A stretch of 43,635 nucleotides of DNA from Blattamonas nauphoetae (Eukaryota; Preaxostyla; Oxymonadida): contig JARBJD010000481.1 of NCBI GenBank assembly GCA_033064195.1, forward strand, positions 1 through 43,635, given 5' to 3'. Below the pieces are notes generated by a model, which worked only from the letters and a program-made list of their open reading frames with translations, was not told where the DNA came from and made no database searches. This document shows positions 32,487 to 43,635 of the stretch, piece by piece. Numbering within the stretch: the first letter of the stretch is position 1; every line of letters begins with the position of its first letter. The position numbers were made by a program, and so were the translations under genes.

Positions 32487-32488
<2 letters not shown>

Positions 32489-32609
32489 AAAATTTAAATA
32501 TATTAAACAATATATGATAATAAAATAAAGTCTACATTTAGTGATGTAGATTTTAAGGTGCCTCAATATATAAACATTATTAGTGTAGCCAATGATATAG
32601 ATAAATTAT
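32487..32609 (+). other. ITS1 (unit 2), uninterrupted
   Basis: About 123 bp, AT-rich; contains a single GATTTTAAGGTGCC, the empty target site of the MULE. Confidence 0.9.
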
Positions 32610-32765
32610 AAACTTTTGGTAGTGGATATCTTGGCTCTTGCATCGATGAAGAACGCAGCAAAGCGCGATAGTTAATGTGAATCGCAAGAATCTGTGAATC
32701 ATCAAAGTTTTGAACGCATCCTGCGGTGTCTTAACTTTTAGTTAAGAGACCATTCTTATTTCAGA
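32610..32765 (+). rRNA. 5.8S rRNA (unit 2)
   Basis: Identical by eye to 20422-20577 over the conserved core; same 28S-pairing 3' end. Confidence 0.92.
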
Positions 32766-32985
32766 ATTGGTAAATATTAAAATATCTTTTTATCCTTACT
32801 TGGGATAGAAAGGAAATGAGATGAACATATTGAGTATATGTCATCTTTAATAATATCGATATATGAATCATTAAGAGATATTGTTTGTTGAAATATGATA
32901 TATAAACAATTTGATATTTAAATATAAATATTTAATTGTCTTGTATACTTCTGTTTTAACAACTCACTTTATATATATAAAACAA
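32766..32985 (+). other. ITS2 (unit 2)
   Basis: AT-rich spacer, nearly identical to the unit 1 copy apart from small indels. Confidence 0.85.
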
Positions 32986-34259
32986 TCTGAAATTAAGAAA
33001 GATTACCCGCTGAACTGAAGCATCTAAATAAGCGGAGGAAAAGAAACTAACTAGGATTCCTATAGTACCGGCGAGGGAAGTAGGAAAAGCCCAAAGCTAA
33101 AATCTATGCGGGCTGTTTTGCATGCATAGAGATGTGCTTTATAGATGTGGGGTTGTGTTGTGAAGAAGATAGAGGCTAAAATACCCTTTCGAACGGGTTA
33201 TCATAGAGGGTGAAAATCCCGTTTTTGGCCTTGTTTCACAATGCGCTAAGCTCTGCAATCGTCGAGTCGGGTTGTTTGAGATTGCAACCCTAATTGGGTG
33301 GTAAGCTTCATCCAAGGCTAAATATATGCAAGAGACCGATAGCGAACAAGTACCGTAAGGGAAAGATGAAAAGTATTTTGGAAAAAAGTTGAAATAGGGC
33401 TTGAAACTTCCAAAAGGGAAGCGATACAACTCTATAGAGAAGATTTGTTATATATCGATTGTTGGAAAGATTTTTGAAGATGTGTAATTATAACTGTAAA
33501 AGGTTAAACATATTTTCAAGAGTTTTTCTGATGATTAGATATATAATAGAAATCGGTCAATCGTGTTTTCTGATAATCAAGATTTCAAATTCAGGAAGGT
33601 AGAATTGTTCATTCATTTCGATGGGTGGATGATTTGTTTATAGCCTCGAATTAGACGGATTTGAATATTCTACATAGGAGGAGAACACAAATGAACCTTA
33701 TTGATTGGGGTTTAAGTTTATCTTAACGAGAGTATCTTTGCAAGGAAATTTTGATGATATGTGGTTGATATATGATTTACTTTGATTAGTTTCGGCTAGT
33801 CAATTGGTAAGTAATAATTGATCGTATATTGTTGAATGCAATTAGACGGCTCTGTTCGAAGATAGATTTTAAGATTGACTTTAGTTGGATATGGATTGTA
33901 TTGCCCCGTCTTGAAACACGGACCAAGGAGTCTATCAGACATGCGAGTATTTGGGTAATTTAAACCTAATAATGCGTAATGAAAGTGAAGACAATCGTTT
34001 TGGATTGTTGAGATATGAAATTATGATCTGTCTAGATTATGATGGCAATATCGACCGACTGATTCTAAAGATTAATTTCCAACTCTCGGGTTGGAAGGGA
34101 TTGGTTCGAGTTATAGCATATCTGATAGGACCCGAAAGACGGTGAACTTTGCTTGAGTGTGGGTGAAGCCAGAGGAAACTCTGGTGGAAGCTCGTCGGGG
34201 TAATGACGTGCAACTCTTTCCTTAGACTTGAGTTAAGGGGCGAAAGACTAATCGAACCG

Positions 34260-34305
<46 letters not shown>

Positions 34306-34775
34306 TTGTTATAATGAGTTTTGTCCGGTAAAGCGAATGATTAGAGGTCTTGGGGGAGGAATTCCCTCAACCTATTCTCAAACTCTAAATGGGCAAAAAG
34401 ACGTTTGTAAATGATGATTGATTCAGGGAAGGGATTGATTTTACTGATGATTGTATGAATGGATGCCTTTTGGGGTAATTGTTTGTATGATTATTAGGGA
34501 TTTATTCTGGAAATGAGTTGATTGTTGTTGAAGGTTTAAATTAGATATATGGATTGTCTACCTTTAAAGTGTTGTTTAAGTAAACAGCGTGATAAAAAGA
34601 TGATCCAATAAAGAATTGAATCAATAGCTCCAAGTGGGCCATTTTTGGTAAGCAGAACTGGCGATGCGGGATGAACCGAAAGTTGTGTTAAGGTGCCGGA
34701 ATTTGTGCTCATGAAGATACCATAAAAGGTGTCAATTCATATAGACAGCAGGACGGTGGCCATGGAAGTCGGTAT

Positions 34776-34809
<34 letters not shown>

Positions 34810-35991
34810 TGAATTGGCCCTGAAAATGGATGGCGCTTCAGCACAATACCTATACACGACCAAAATCATGATGATGATTTTGTGTAGGAGGGCGTGCGGG
34901 TTTTTTAGAAGCTATGATGTGAATCATGGTGGAAAAGCCTGTAGTGCTGATCTTGGTGGTAGTAGCAAATATTCAAATGAGAAACCTCTCAATGGGGGAT
35001 AATTTTGAAGACTGAAGAGAAGAAAGGTTCCATATGAATCTAATTGAGATATGGGTTAGTCGACCCTAATGAATCGGTTAAATACCGTGATATAAAATGG
35101 ATTTTGTAAAAGCAGGATTCATATTCAGAAAGGGAAGAAGGTTAATATTCCTTCACCTTTTACGTGTGGATAATTAAAATGGCAACATAAAGAAGCCTGT
35201 ACTCATCAGAAAACACATCGGGAAGAGTTTTCTTTTCTTCTTAACGACTGATAAAGCTCGTTGTTAATATTATTTGCATGAGCATTGGGCATGGAAGCGG
35301 GTTAACCGGAGAAGTGGCCAATCAGTTGGAAGAGCCCCTCTATTTATATGAGGAAGACATTTATTGTTGATAGCAAGTAAAATGGTCCGATTGTGTTTTA
35401 TGATCCTTGAAACTACAGGGGACTGAATGATTTTCACACGAGGTCGTACTGATAACCGCAACAGGTCTTCAAGGTGAGGAGCCTCTAGTCGATAGAAGAA
35501 AGTAGGTAAGGGAATTCGGCAAAATAGATCCGTAACTTTGGGAAAAGGATTGGCTCTAAGGATCGGTCCGTCGGGTTCGATGAAAGCGGGTTACTTATTT
35601 AGATGGATTGTGTTGATTTGTTGGCGGGCTTGGCAACAGGTCTGCTGATGAGTTGATATAGTCTGTTTAAGGGTGGCAGCGCGTGTCGTAAGTGTGCTTG
35701 ATTGTGTGTCTATATTGAAGAGGAGACTTTTTGATTGGATGCAAAATTGGGTGCATTTTCTCGAATCGCTTTTTAATCGAAGCGAGTTAGTTTCGGATTG
35801 TGGATCTCGATCTGCAGACGAGATTAATGGAGTATAAACGATTAACTTAGAACTGGAACGGACAAGGGGAATCCGACTGTTTAATTAAAACAAAGCAATG
35901 TGAAGGCTGGAAAACGGTGTTGACACATTGTGATTTCTGCTCAGTGCTCTGAATGTCAAAGTGAAGAAATTCAATCAAGCGCGGGTAAACA

Positions 35992-36035
<44 letters not shown>

Positions 36036-36134
36036 CTCTAATTAGGGACGCGCATGAATGGATTAACGAGATTCCCACTGTCCCTATCTACCATCTAGCG
36101 AACCCACAGCCAAGGGAACGGGCTTGGAAGAATC

Positions 36135-36172
<38 letters not shown>

Positions 36173-37064
36173 AGAATCTGTGAAATGATTTAGAGGGTAT
36201 AGGATAGGTGGGAGAGGGCAACCTCGACAGTGTAATACCACTACTTTTATTATCATTTTACTTATTTGATTGTTGAGGAGCATTATATGGTGTACTGGTG
36301 TGATATGTTTGTAGTCCTCGGATTATACGCAGATTGCATTTCAGGCCATATTATGATTCTGGAACTAAACGTTAAAGGAGTTGGTTTAATTTATGATGAT
36401 GGGGTCTAGTTGGGGCGACTTGACTAGGTTCTACATTGTATGGCGACTCTGGGGGATAGTAGTCTTCGGGCTATGTGTACCTACGTGATCTCATTCAAAG
36501 ACATTTTCTGATGGGGAGTTCGGCTGGGGCGGCACATCTGTTAAACAACAACGCAGGTGTCCTAAGATGAGCTCAGTGAGAACAGAAATCTCACGTAGAA
36601 CAGAAGGGTAAAAGCTCATTTGATTTTGCTTTTCAGTATGAAGACAAACCGTGAAAGCGTGGCCTAACGATCCTTTGAGTTTTACAAGTGTTAAGCCAGA
36701 GGTGTCAGAAAAGTTACCACAGGGATGAATATATAGAAATATGTTGCGATGTAGTTAGATAGTCCCAGTTAAATATATTATATTTAGCTAGTCACTTATG
36801 GAAGTAAGTGGCAACACACCTGGTTATTGAAATATATACAGAGATGTATATAATCAATAAATCATTTTATAAAGAAATGATTTTGACGGTCGGTAAGGTG
36901 TGCACCAAAATGACCATGTATGTATGTGTTTTGGTGTATGGTACGACCTATCCCAATTATAAAATAATTATTAAATTGTACGACTTGTATAATTGATAAT
37001 AGTAATATTGAAGTTGGTAAATATGAGAACTGGCTTGTGGCAGCCAAGCGTTCATAGCGACGTT

Positions 37065-37102
<38 letters not shown>

Positions 37103-37145
37103 CGAAGCAGAATTCGCCAAGTGTTGGATTGTTCACCCACTAACA

Positions 37146-37183
<38 letters not shown>

Positions 37184-37740
37184 TAGTTTTACCCTACTGA
37201 TGAATTATTGTCGTGATGGTAATTCAAGTTAGTACGAGAGGAACCCTTGAATCGCATAATTGGTATTTGTGGTTGGTTGATAGGCCAGTGCCACGAAGCT
37301 ACCATGCGTGGGATTATGACTGAACGCCTCTAAGTCAGAATCCTTGCCAGATTAATGCGAGAATGGTGTCTGGTAAATGACCAGATTTGTATGGATTTGT
37401 TATTGATATGGATAATAGTGTGTTTGATGTGTGGATCCGCGGCATGCAAGGCAGAGTGCTCGTGCGGGCAACCGTGGGGCATTTATGTGTGTGTGTTTCT
37501 TGGAGCTGCATGTTTTGCACTTATTGTAGTTGAAATGTAGATCAGCGATAAGGCCAGCCGTCAACATCAGGCAAGTATGGAATGTGTGTGACAGCGCATC
37601 TGTGCATGTTTGATGTGGTTGGTAGACATAATTGCTTGAGAATCCATGCGACGGAGATCCTTTGTAGACGACTTAAAATGAAGTGGGGATTGTAAATGGC
37701 AGAGTAGCTCTACGTTACGATCCATTGAGATTTAGCCCAC
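32986..37740 (+). rRNA. 28S rRNA (unit 2)
   Basis: Same landmarks as unit 1, including the sarcin-ricin loop AGTACGAGAGGAACC at about 37229. Differences from unit 1 cluster at about 36727-37015 (an expansion segment). Two single-base changes appear near 35802-35813 (GTGGATCTCGATCTGCAG against GTAGATCTCGATCTACAG). Confidence 0.93.
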
Positions 37741-37819
37741 TTTCTATGATCGATATAAGTAAATGCAAAATATTTCTTTTGTTTAGTGGATGAATTGTAC
37801 ATTAAAGAAATATCAAGTG

Positions 37820-38060
37820 TTTAAGTATTTTGACAAAGTATTTTTGACAAAGTATATTTGACTAAGTATTTTGACTAAGTACAAAATGTATTAAGTCAAT
37901 TGTACTAAGTACAAAATGTATTAAGTCAATTGTACTAAGTACAAAATGTATTAAGTCAATTGTGCTAAGTACAAAATGTATTAAGTATTTTGACTCAGGA
38001 CAAATTGTATTAAGTCAATAGTACTAAGTACAGAATGTATTAAGTCAATAGTGCTAAAGT
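37820..38060 (+). repeat. IGS repeat array A (unit 2)
   Basis: Same unit as 25615-25830, but with extra copies of ACAAAATGTATTAAGTCAAT and a different order, showing unit turnover. Confidence 0.85.
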
Positions 38061-38329
38061 CATATTGATATTCTCTATGTATAGTTCTCTTAAACAATTT
38101 GTTAATATTTGGTACAATGGACATTAACATTTTACTTACTTGTGTTGTTCTTAAGTATGAATGTACAAAGGAATGCAGAAGGTAAAAGTGTTAAAGTCAA
38201 TTTACCATTTGTTAACATATTGTGCAATAGGACATTAACAAAAGAAATACTTGTATGTGTATGCAGTGTTGACTTAATGATATGTTAAGTCATTACTTGA
38301 TATGTTCTTGTGAAAGGACATTAAGAGTA

Positions 38330-38760
38330 AAACACTGTATGGATGTACAAGGGCAATTAATATAATGTCAATGTATTTATACACTGGGACATTAATATTT
38401 GTGCACTCCAATGTATTTATACACTGGGACACTAAGTAATTAATGTACTCCTATGTATTTGTACAAGGGCATATATTCGTAAATGCCTATGTATTTGTAC
38501 ACTGGGACATTAACTTCATGGTAATGCCTATGTACTTATACACTGGGACAGTAATACTAAAGTACTGTATGAATGTACAGGGACATTAGTTCCTTAACAT
38601 TCATACAGTGGAGCCAAACACTAAAGTACTGTATGAGTGTACAGTGGAATTACTTTATTAAGAAATTCCTTAACATTTATACAAGGGAGCCAAACACTGA
38701 TGTATAGTGTAAGTGTATAGGGAAATTCCTTAAGATTTCCTTAACATTTATACAGTAAGG
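38330..38760 (+). repeat. IGS repeat array B (unit 2)
   Basis: Counterpart of 26120-26545 with a short deletion around 38588. Confidence 0.8.
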
Positions 38761-40763
38761 ACAAAATCCTCCTTTGCCCCTTCATGACCACACTGCTCCC
38801 CAACGCGGGGAGTCAGAACTTCAAACTTGGTTTTGTCTGTGCAGAAAATATCGAGGAATAGAGTTTGGGTGGTTTTCTGCTGGTGTGTTGCTTTGCACGA
38901 GTTTGATTTAACTAGCACAGGGCGAACATTGAGAAAAGGGGTAAAGGGGTAAATGGCGCCTTGTGGCATTCACACCTCGCCATCCCGGAATTTCAGAAAA
39001 ATAAAATTGCCCTTTTCCTTCATCCTAGCCCTGGACCAGTGCCCTCTACAATTTTTCGAGGTTCATCTTGCGTGTCCGCACTGTGCAATTGGGTGTTTGG
39101 GCCAAATCAAAAGTGAACCCACCCTACCTAGGCAAATGCACTGTACAAACCACCAAGAATTGGTCTTGTCATATACTTCTCTCATTTTCAAAAATTTATT
39201 TTCCTTTTTCTCCACAACCAGCCACCCCCAGACCCCACTCCAGACTTGTTCGAAAGCCCTTCCAAAACTCTACCATGCCCCTTTTCCCCCTCCCGTAGCC
39301 CTCACCCAGCCCGCGCAGCAGCCTTCACAATTTTTCAAAAGCGCTCTTTTTGCCTCTTTTTTCGCCGTATTCGCCCCACATCTCCGCACACAGACATCGC
39401 ACAAACACCCCGTTTGTTGCTGGCGGTAGCCCTGGGTGGCATTGAACTTTTGGAGAAATAAATCCTTATCGAACAAGCAATCCGTCCACACGGGCCCTCG
39501 CCAAGTTGGAAATTCAAAATGATCGATTTTTGGAACGAGCCCCACGACCCACGCAGACCCCAAAAACCACCCAAACCATATTGGCACCCCTTAAAAACAT
39601 CTCTATTTGCCATTTTTCACACTTTTTGAAATCTGATTTTCGCCGAAATCCACTTTTTGCATCTCATACTTGGGCTTTTTCACATACTGTGCCTACACTG
39701 CCTTTGCTCAAACTCGATTTTTCGACTTATTCCAAAGTGTTTTCGATTTTTCCAAAAACACAAACAGGTACCCCACATCACCAAACTACCCCTGTTTAAA
39801 TTTGGGACTCCAACTCCCTCTCGTTGTGGAGTACGGGGCCCACCAACTTTGGTACTTTGGCCTTCTGAAACACTGCACACCCTGTATCTCCATATATACC
39901 CGAGATTTTCAAAAACTTTTTTTTCTCAATTGTGCTCATATCCCATCGCAATCACCTCGTTTTGCGTGATTTCCATCGGGGGTTGTGATGGGCGCGGGAT
40001 GGGGATGCACACTGTGAAAATGGGGGATTTTCGAAAAGTCGGGTTTTGGCTTAAAGAACACGCCACCCCGGATTCAATATTTCCGATTTTTGCAAAATCT
40101 TTTATTTTCTCAAAATATCCTCAGAACACGTCGTGATGACGGTGAGAAAGTTAACTAGACATGTGCGCGTGGGCGCGTGGGGTGAACTTGAAAAAACGCG
40201 AAAAAAAGGCGATTTTCGCAACTTGGCACGCCCACCCACGACGACCCAGAGGAGGCTGGAACGGACGGTTTTGGCAGGATACGCGAGGGGGGATGGGTCG
40301 AATTATGGTGGGGGTTGGGGGTGGTCTCGTGGGTACTCGTGGCGGGAGAGCGAAAAAACACGATTTTTCGGATTTTGGAAGACCCAAACAACGCCTTGTA
40401 CGGCCCACAGCGCCGGATCGAGAAATTTTCAGAAAATATTTTTTCATTTTTCGACGAATCGAGGTCGATTTGACCGGAAATGATGGATTTGGGGTGAGTT
40501 GGGATGGTGCGCGCGGCGGGGGTCGATCTTCAAAAAGTTTTGTTGTCAAAAGTGAAAAAGTGAAGTATATGACAAGAGCATTTCTTGGTTAATACGAAAG
40601 TGCATTCGCCTAGATAGGGTGAGTTCACGAGACCTCGGGTATATACTATAGGAGGGAGTTGGAAAAAACTCTTGGACAGTGTAAAGACTCGATTTTGAAA
40701 AAGTCTAGTCCTCTGTTGTCCAGGCTAGCACGTTGTTAATGGGATGTGGCAAGGTACGTAAAA

Positions 40764-40895
40764 GACTAGTAGATGTGGGCATGTTGCTATGCTCGTCCAC
40801 GCGAACGACTTTGGTACCTAGGTGCAGAAAAGGACTAGTAGATGTGGGCATGTTGCTATGCTCGTCCACGCGAACGCCTTTAGTGCCTAGTAAAG
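40764..40895 (+). repeat. two 69-bp direct repeats upstream of 18S (unit 3)
   Basis: Same pair as 28579-28710, period 69 bp, nearly unchanged between spacers while neighbouring sequence has drifted. Confidence 0.85.
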
Positions 40896-41461
40896 TAGCT
40901 TTTCCTCATTAGCATTCAATATCTTCGGATATTGTAGTGCCTGAACTGTGATGAGATACTGTGATAAGCCATTAACCCTTTAAATAGGGTCAGTATGGTA
41001 ATCTTCAGTATTTGTTGAGAAAGTTCATTGTGAAGAAATCCTGTTAGGAATGTTGATTGAAGAATTGATGATCTTAACAGTGTATTACTTCACACTGGAT
41101 GGTAATGATAATGATATTCACGGATATTGTTGTTGTTACTAATTTGACAAATCACGTTCACATAGTTGGATGTTGCCTTGTATTGATTAGGGAAAAATAA
41201 AAATCAATAGTCCTTGGTCTTTGATTAAGGAATATTTGGTTAATATTGTTTCTACTATATCAAATGTATATGTAGTTGCCTTGTTATATGTATCTTTAAT
41301 TGAATTGAAGCATATGTATGTGTAGGATATAGACTATATCAGTGTCTGGTGGAAGGTTGAGCTTGCTCCATTCCTAATGGACCCAGCTTTGTATTAAGCT
41401 GAGTATATAGAATTCTATGCATTTTATGCAGAAATTAGTTAAAATATGTATAAAATTGATG

Positions 41462-43635
41462 AATCTGGTTGATTCTGCCAGTAGTCATATGCTTGTCTCT
41501 AAGATTAAGCCATGCATGTGCCAGTATAAACAACTTGTACTTGTGAAACTGCGAATGGCTCATTATCAGTTATAATTTGTTTGATAGTTGATTTGTATAA
41601 TTCCATAGCCGTAGTAATAGCAAATACATGCAGAAGAACCCGACTTGCAAAGGAAGGGTTTTTTTTAATCGAAAACTCAATCTCCTGCTTTTGACAATTT
41701 TCAACCTAATCTGTCACAGTTCCTCGAAGGTGCTTAAATAAGTAACCCCAACATAACCTACCTTCATCACACTTTGATGTTCGATACCGAGATTGTTTCA
41801 TTCGAACCTCCCAAGGACGGTAGATAACTGTTTTGGTTTCACAGGAGTGTACTGTACAGATATACTGGTATTTGACACTTCATTTCGACTTTATCAAATT
41901 CACGTGTTTTATCCACAACCACCAAACATATCATCACTAAAATCGGTGACAACAACAGTTGTATGATTTTGAAACGTTTTAGGAATTTGATCGAAAAATC
42001 TTTTCCCTATAGAGTGAAACAATAGTATCAATTTGACAAAAGGGACAAAAAAAGCGGAATTTTGGTTTCACTTTTGAAGTTTTTGGATTTCGGGTCATTT
42101 CGGGATTTTAACCAACGATCAGGGATGGTAAGAGAAATCACATCTCAAAATATTTTTTTGATTTGAATCATTTTCAAAAATTATGGGGCAGAAAGATTGA
42201 AAATGCCAATTTTGGGGAAAAATTTGCAAGGTGACCCATATCTTCGACGATTTGGCCGATTTTCAAAATTTTTGTCACAAATCGATGAGTTAGCTCGACG
42301 ATCAGAAATGATTTTATAAATGTGAAATCGGTTGAGCGCGTGGGGATATGGGCAAAATAGTGTTTTGACTTTTCACCGTTTGGCCCATAACCCAGGATAT
42401 GGCCAGACCGATTTTGAAAAATTCATTTTTTCTTTGATTTATGTTGGCATCAATGATTTTGACAAAAGTTCCAAAATGGTCAGTACTTGCGATTTTGACT
42501 CTTTTGGTTTAAGCTTACGGCGCCTGTATGGAAATCGAAAAAGTTTGACCCTTATTTCTCGCCAACCACTGACCCGATTTCCATGAATTTTTGGGAGGAC
42601 ATATGAGTCCCATCGCCCTCTGTTTGGTTGATCGATTTTGGTAGGGATGTAACAAGGGGTCGAGTGTATGTAGGAACATCGAAAAAATGTCGATTTTTGA
42701 AGCTTAGAAGAGCCCATATCTCGGCGAGGAGAAAAAATTTTCCTTAAAAAAGTGCCCCTCTTGGATTTCTCGTCTAGATTCGAAATTTTATAAAAATTTT
42801 GGTCGCACGAGAAATAGTTACAAGTAGCTTAGGTGGATCAAGATTATAGACAATGCATGTGCCAGTATAAACAACACTTGTGAAACTGCGAATGGCTCAT
42901 TAAATCAGTTATAATTTGTTTGATAGTTGATTTATACATGGATAGCCGCAGTAATTCTAGAGCTAATATGCAGAAGAACCCGACTTGCAAAAGGAAGGGT
43001 TGTATTTATTAGATCGAAAACCAATGTCAAGTGAGAGATACTTGGCTTTTGTGAGTAATGATAAAGGTCGAATCGGAAAATCCGATGTGTCATTGAAATT
43101 TTGCCCTATCAACTTGACTTGGTAGGATAGGGGGCCTACCGTGGTGGGTGACGGGTAACGGAGATTGTGGTTCGATTCCGGAGGAGGGAGCCTGAGAAAC
43201 GGCTACCACTTCCAAGGAAGCAGCAGGTGCGCAAATTGCTCAATCGAAATCATAATTCGGAAGCAGTGACAAAAAAATACAAATGCTGGGTTATCTCAGC
43301 AATTTGAATGGTTGTGGTGTAAGTATCCGCAAGAGCAGCGATTAGAGAGGCAAGTCTGTTGCCAGCAGCCGCGGTAATTCCAGCTCTAATAGTGTATACT
43401 CAAATTGCTGCAGTTAAAAAAGCTCGTAGTTGGATTTTGAGGAAACGTCAGATTTCTGTGCGGATGGGATACATTGTGTTTCATCTTGCAGGAAGTGTTT
43501 TTTCCGATATTTTCGAAGACAGGTCTTGCGCTTTATTGAGTGAGCTATGGATCTCGGAGGTTTTACTTTGAAGAAATTGGAGTGTTCAAGCGGGCGTTAT
43601 GCAACCTGAACAGATTAGCATGGAATAATAAAATA
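41462..43635 (+). rRNA. 18S rRNA (unit 3), partial, with insertion and blended 5' part
   Basis: The gene starts AATCTGGTTGATTCTGCCAG and reads as normal 18S through GCCATGCATGTGCCAG, unlike unit 2, where the insertion begins after AAGCCA. Between about 41575 and 41680 the sequence mixes 18S and insertion bases. Insertion sequence follows to 42852, and 18S then restarts at ATGCATGTGCCAG (42853). It runs off the window at a position equivalent to about 31464. Many one-base indels against unit 2 suggest poor consensus. Confidence 0.85.

Larger units (their letters stand above)
37741..41461 (+). other. intergenic spacer 2, including external transcribed spacer
   Basis: Same layout as spacer 1. 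A/T and C homopolymers are systematically shorter than in spacer 1 over 38770-40560. No gene is called. Confidence 0.8.

Overview
This is a eukaryotic nuclear window. It holds spliceosomal-type introns (many only 32-73 nt), a separase gene, Tc1/mariner and hAT DNA transposons, and tandem ribosomal DNA. The compact introns, AT-rich rRNA spacers and homopolymer indels between repeat copies suggest a protist assembled from long reads. A metamonad flagellate such as an oxymonad is my best guess, but that is inference; the rRNA would settle it.

Layout. 1-869: 3' end of a hAT transposase. 1042-2110: a 27-bp minisatellite open in frame on both strands. 2386-2664: a tRNA-like gene swollen by nine 24-bp repeats. 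2878-5699 (minus): a six-exon pentaspan membrane protein with prominin/Tweety-type topology, about 859 aa, whose exons join in frame across five short introns. 5742-6318: an unrecognised two-exon gene. 6319-7087: coding-like but broken DNA. 7170-12982: separase, with a 32-nt intron, an in-frame TGA before the protease domain, and a His/Cys dyad. 13174-14850: a Tc1/mariner element with 33-bp terminal inverted repeats and TA duplications. 14939-15315: a near-perfect 144-bp inverted repeat. 15287-15664 (minus): an unrecognised two-exon gene.

From 15964 to the end the window is rDNA. Unit 1 starts inside 18S, and its ITS1 is split by a 3,246-bp Mutator-like element (17117-20362) with TIRs of about 400 bp, a 9-bp target duplication and a tRNA-like Pol III unit in each TIR. 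Unit 2 (18S 29275-32486, 5.8S, 28S 32986-37740) has an uninterrupted ITS1 but a 1,359-bp insertion near the 5' end of 18S. Unit 3 is a partial 18S running off the window; its start looks like a base-level blend of normal 18S and the insertion, which points to consensus error at a contig end. The repeat period is about 12.2 kb.

The most interesting items are the Mutator-like element in ITS1 with tRNA-like genes in its TIRs, the 18S insertion, the very short introns, and the tRNA-like gene with an expanded internal hairpin. All alignments were made by eye, so boundaries, especially of rRNAs and introns, are approximate.
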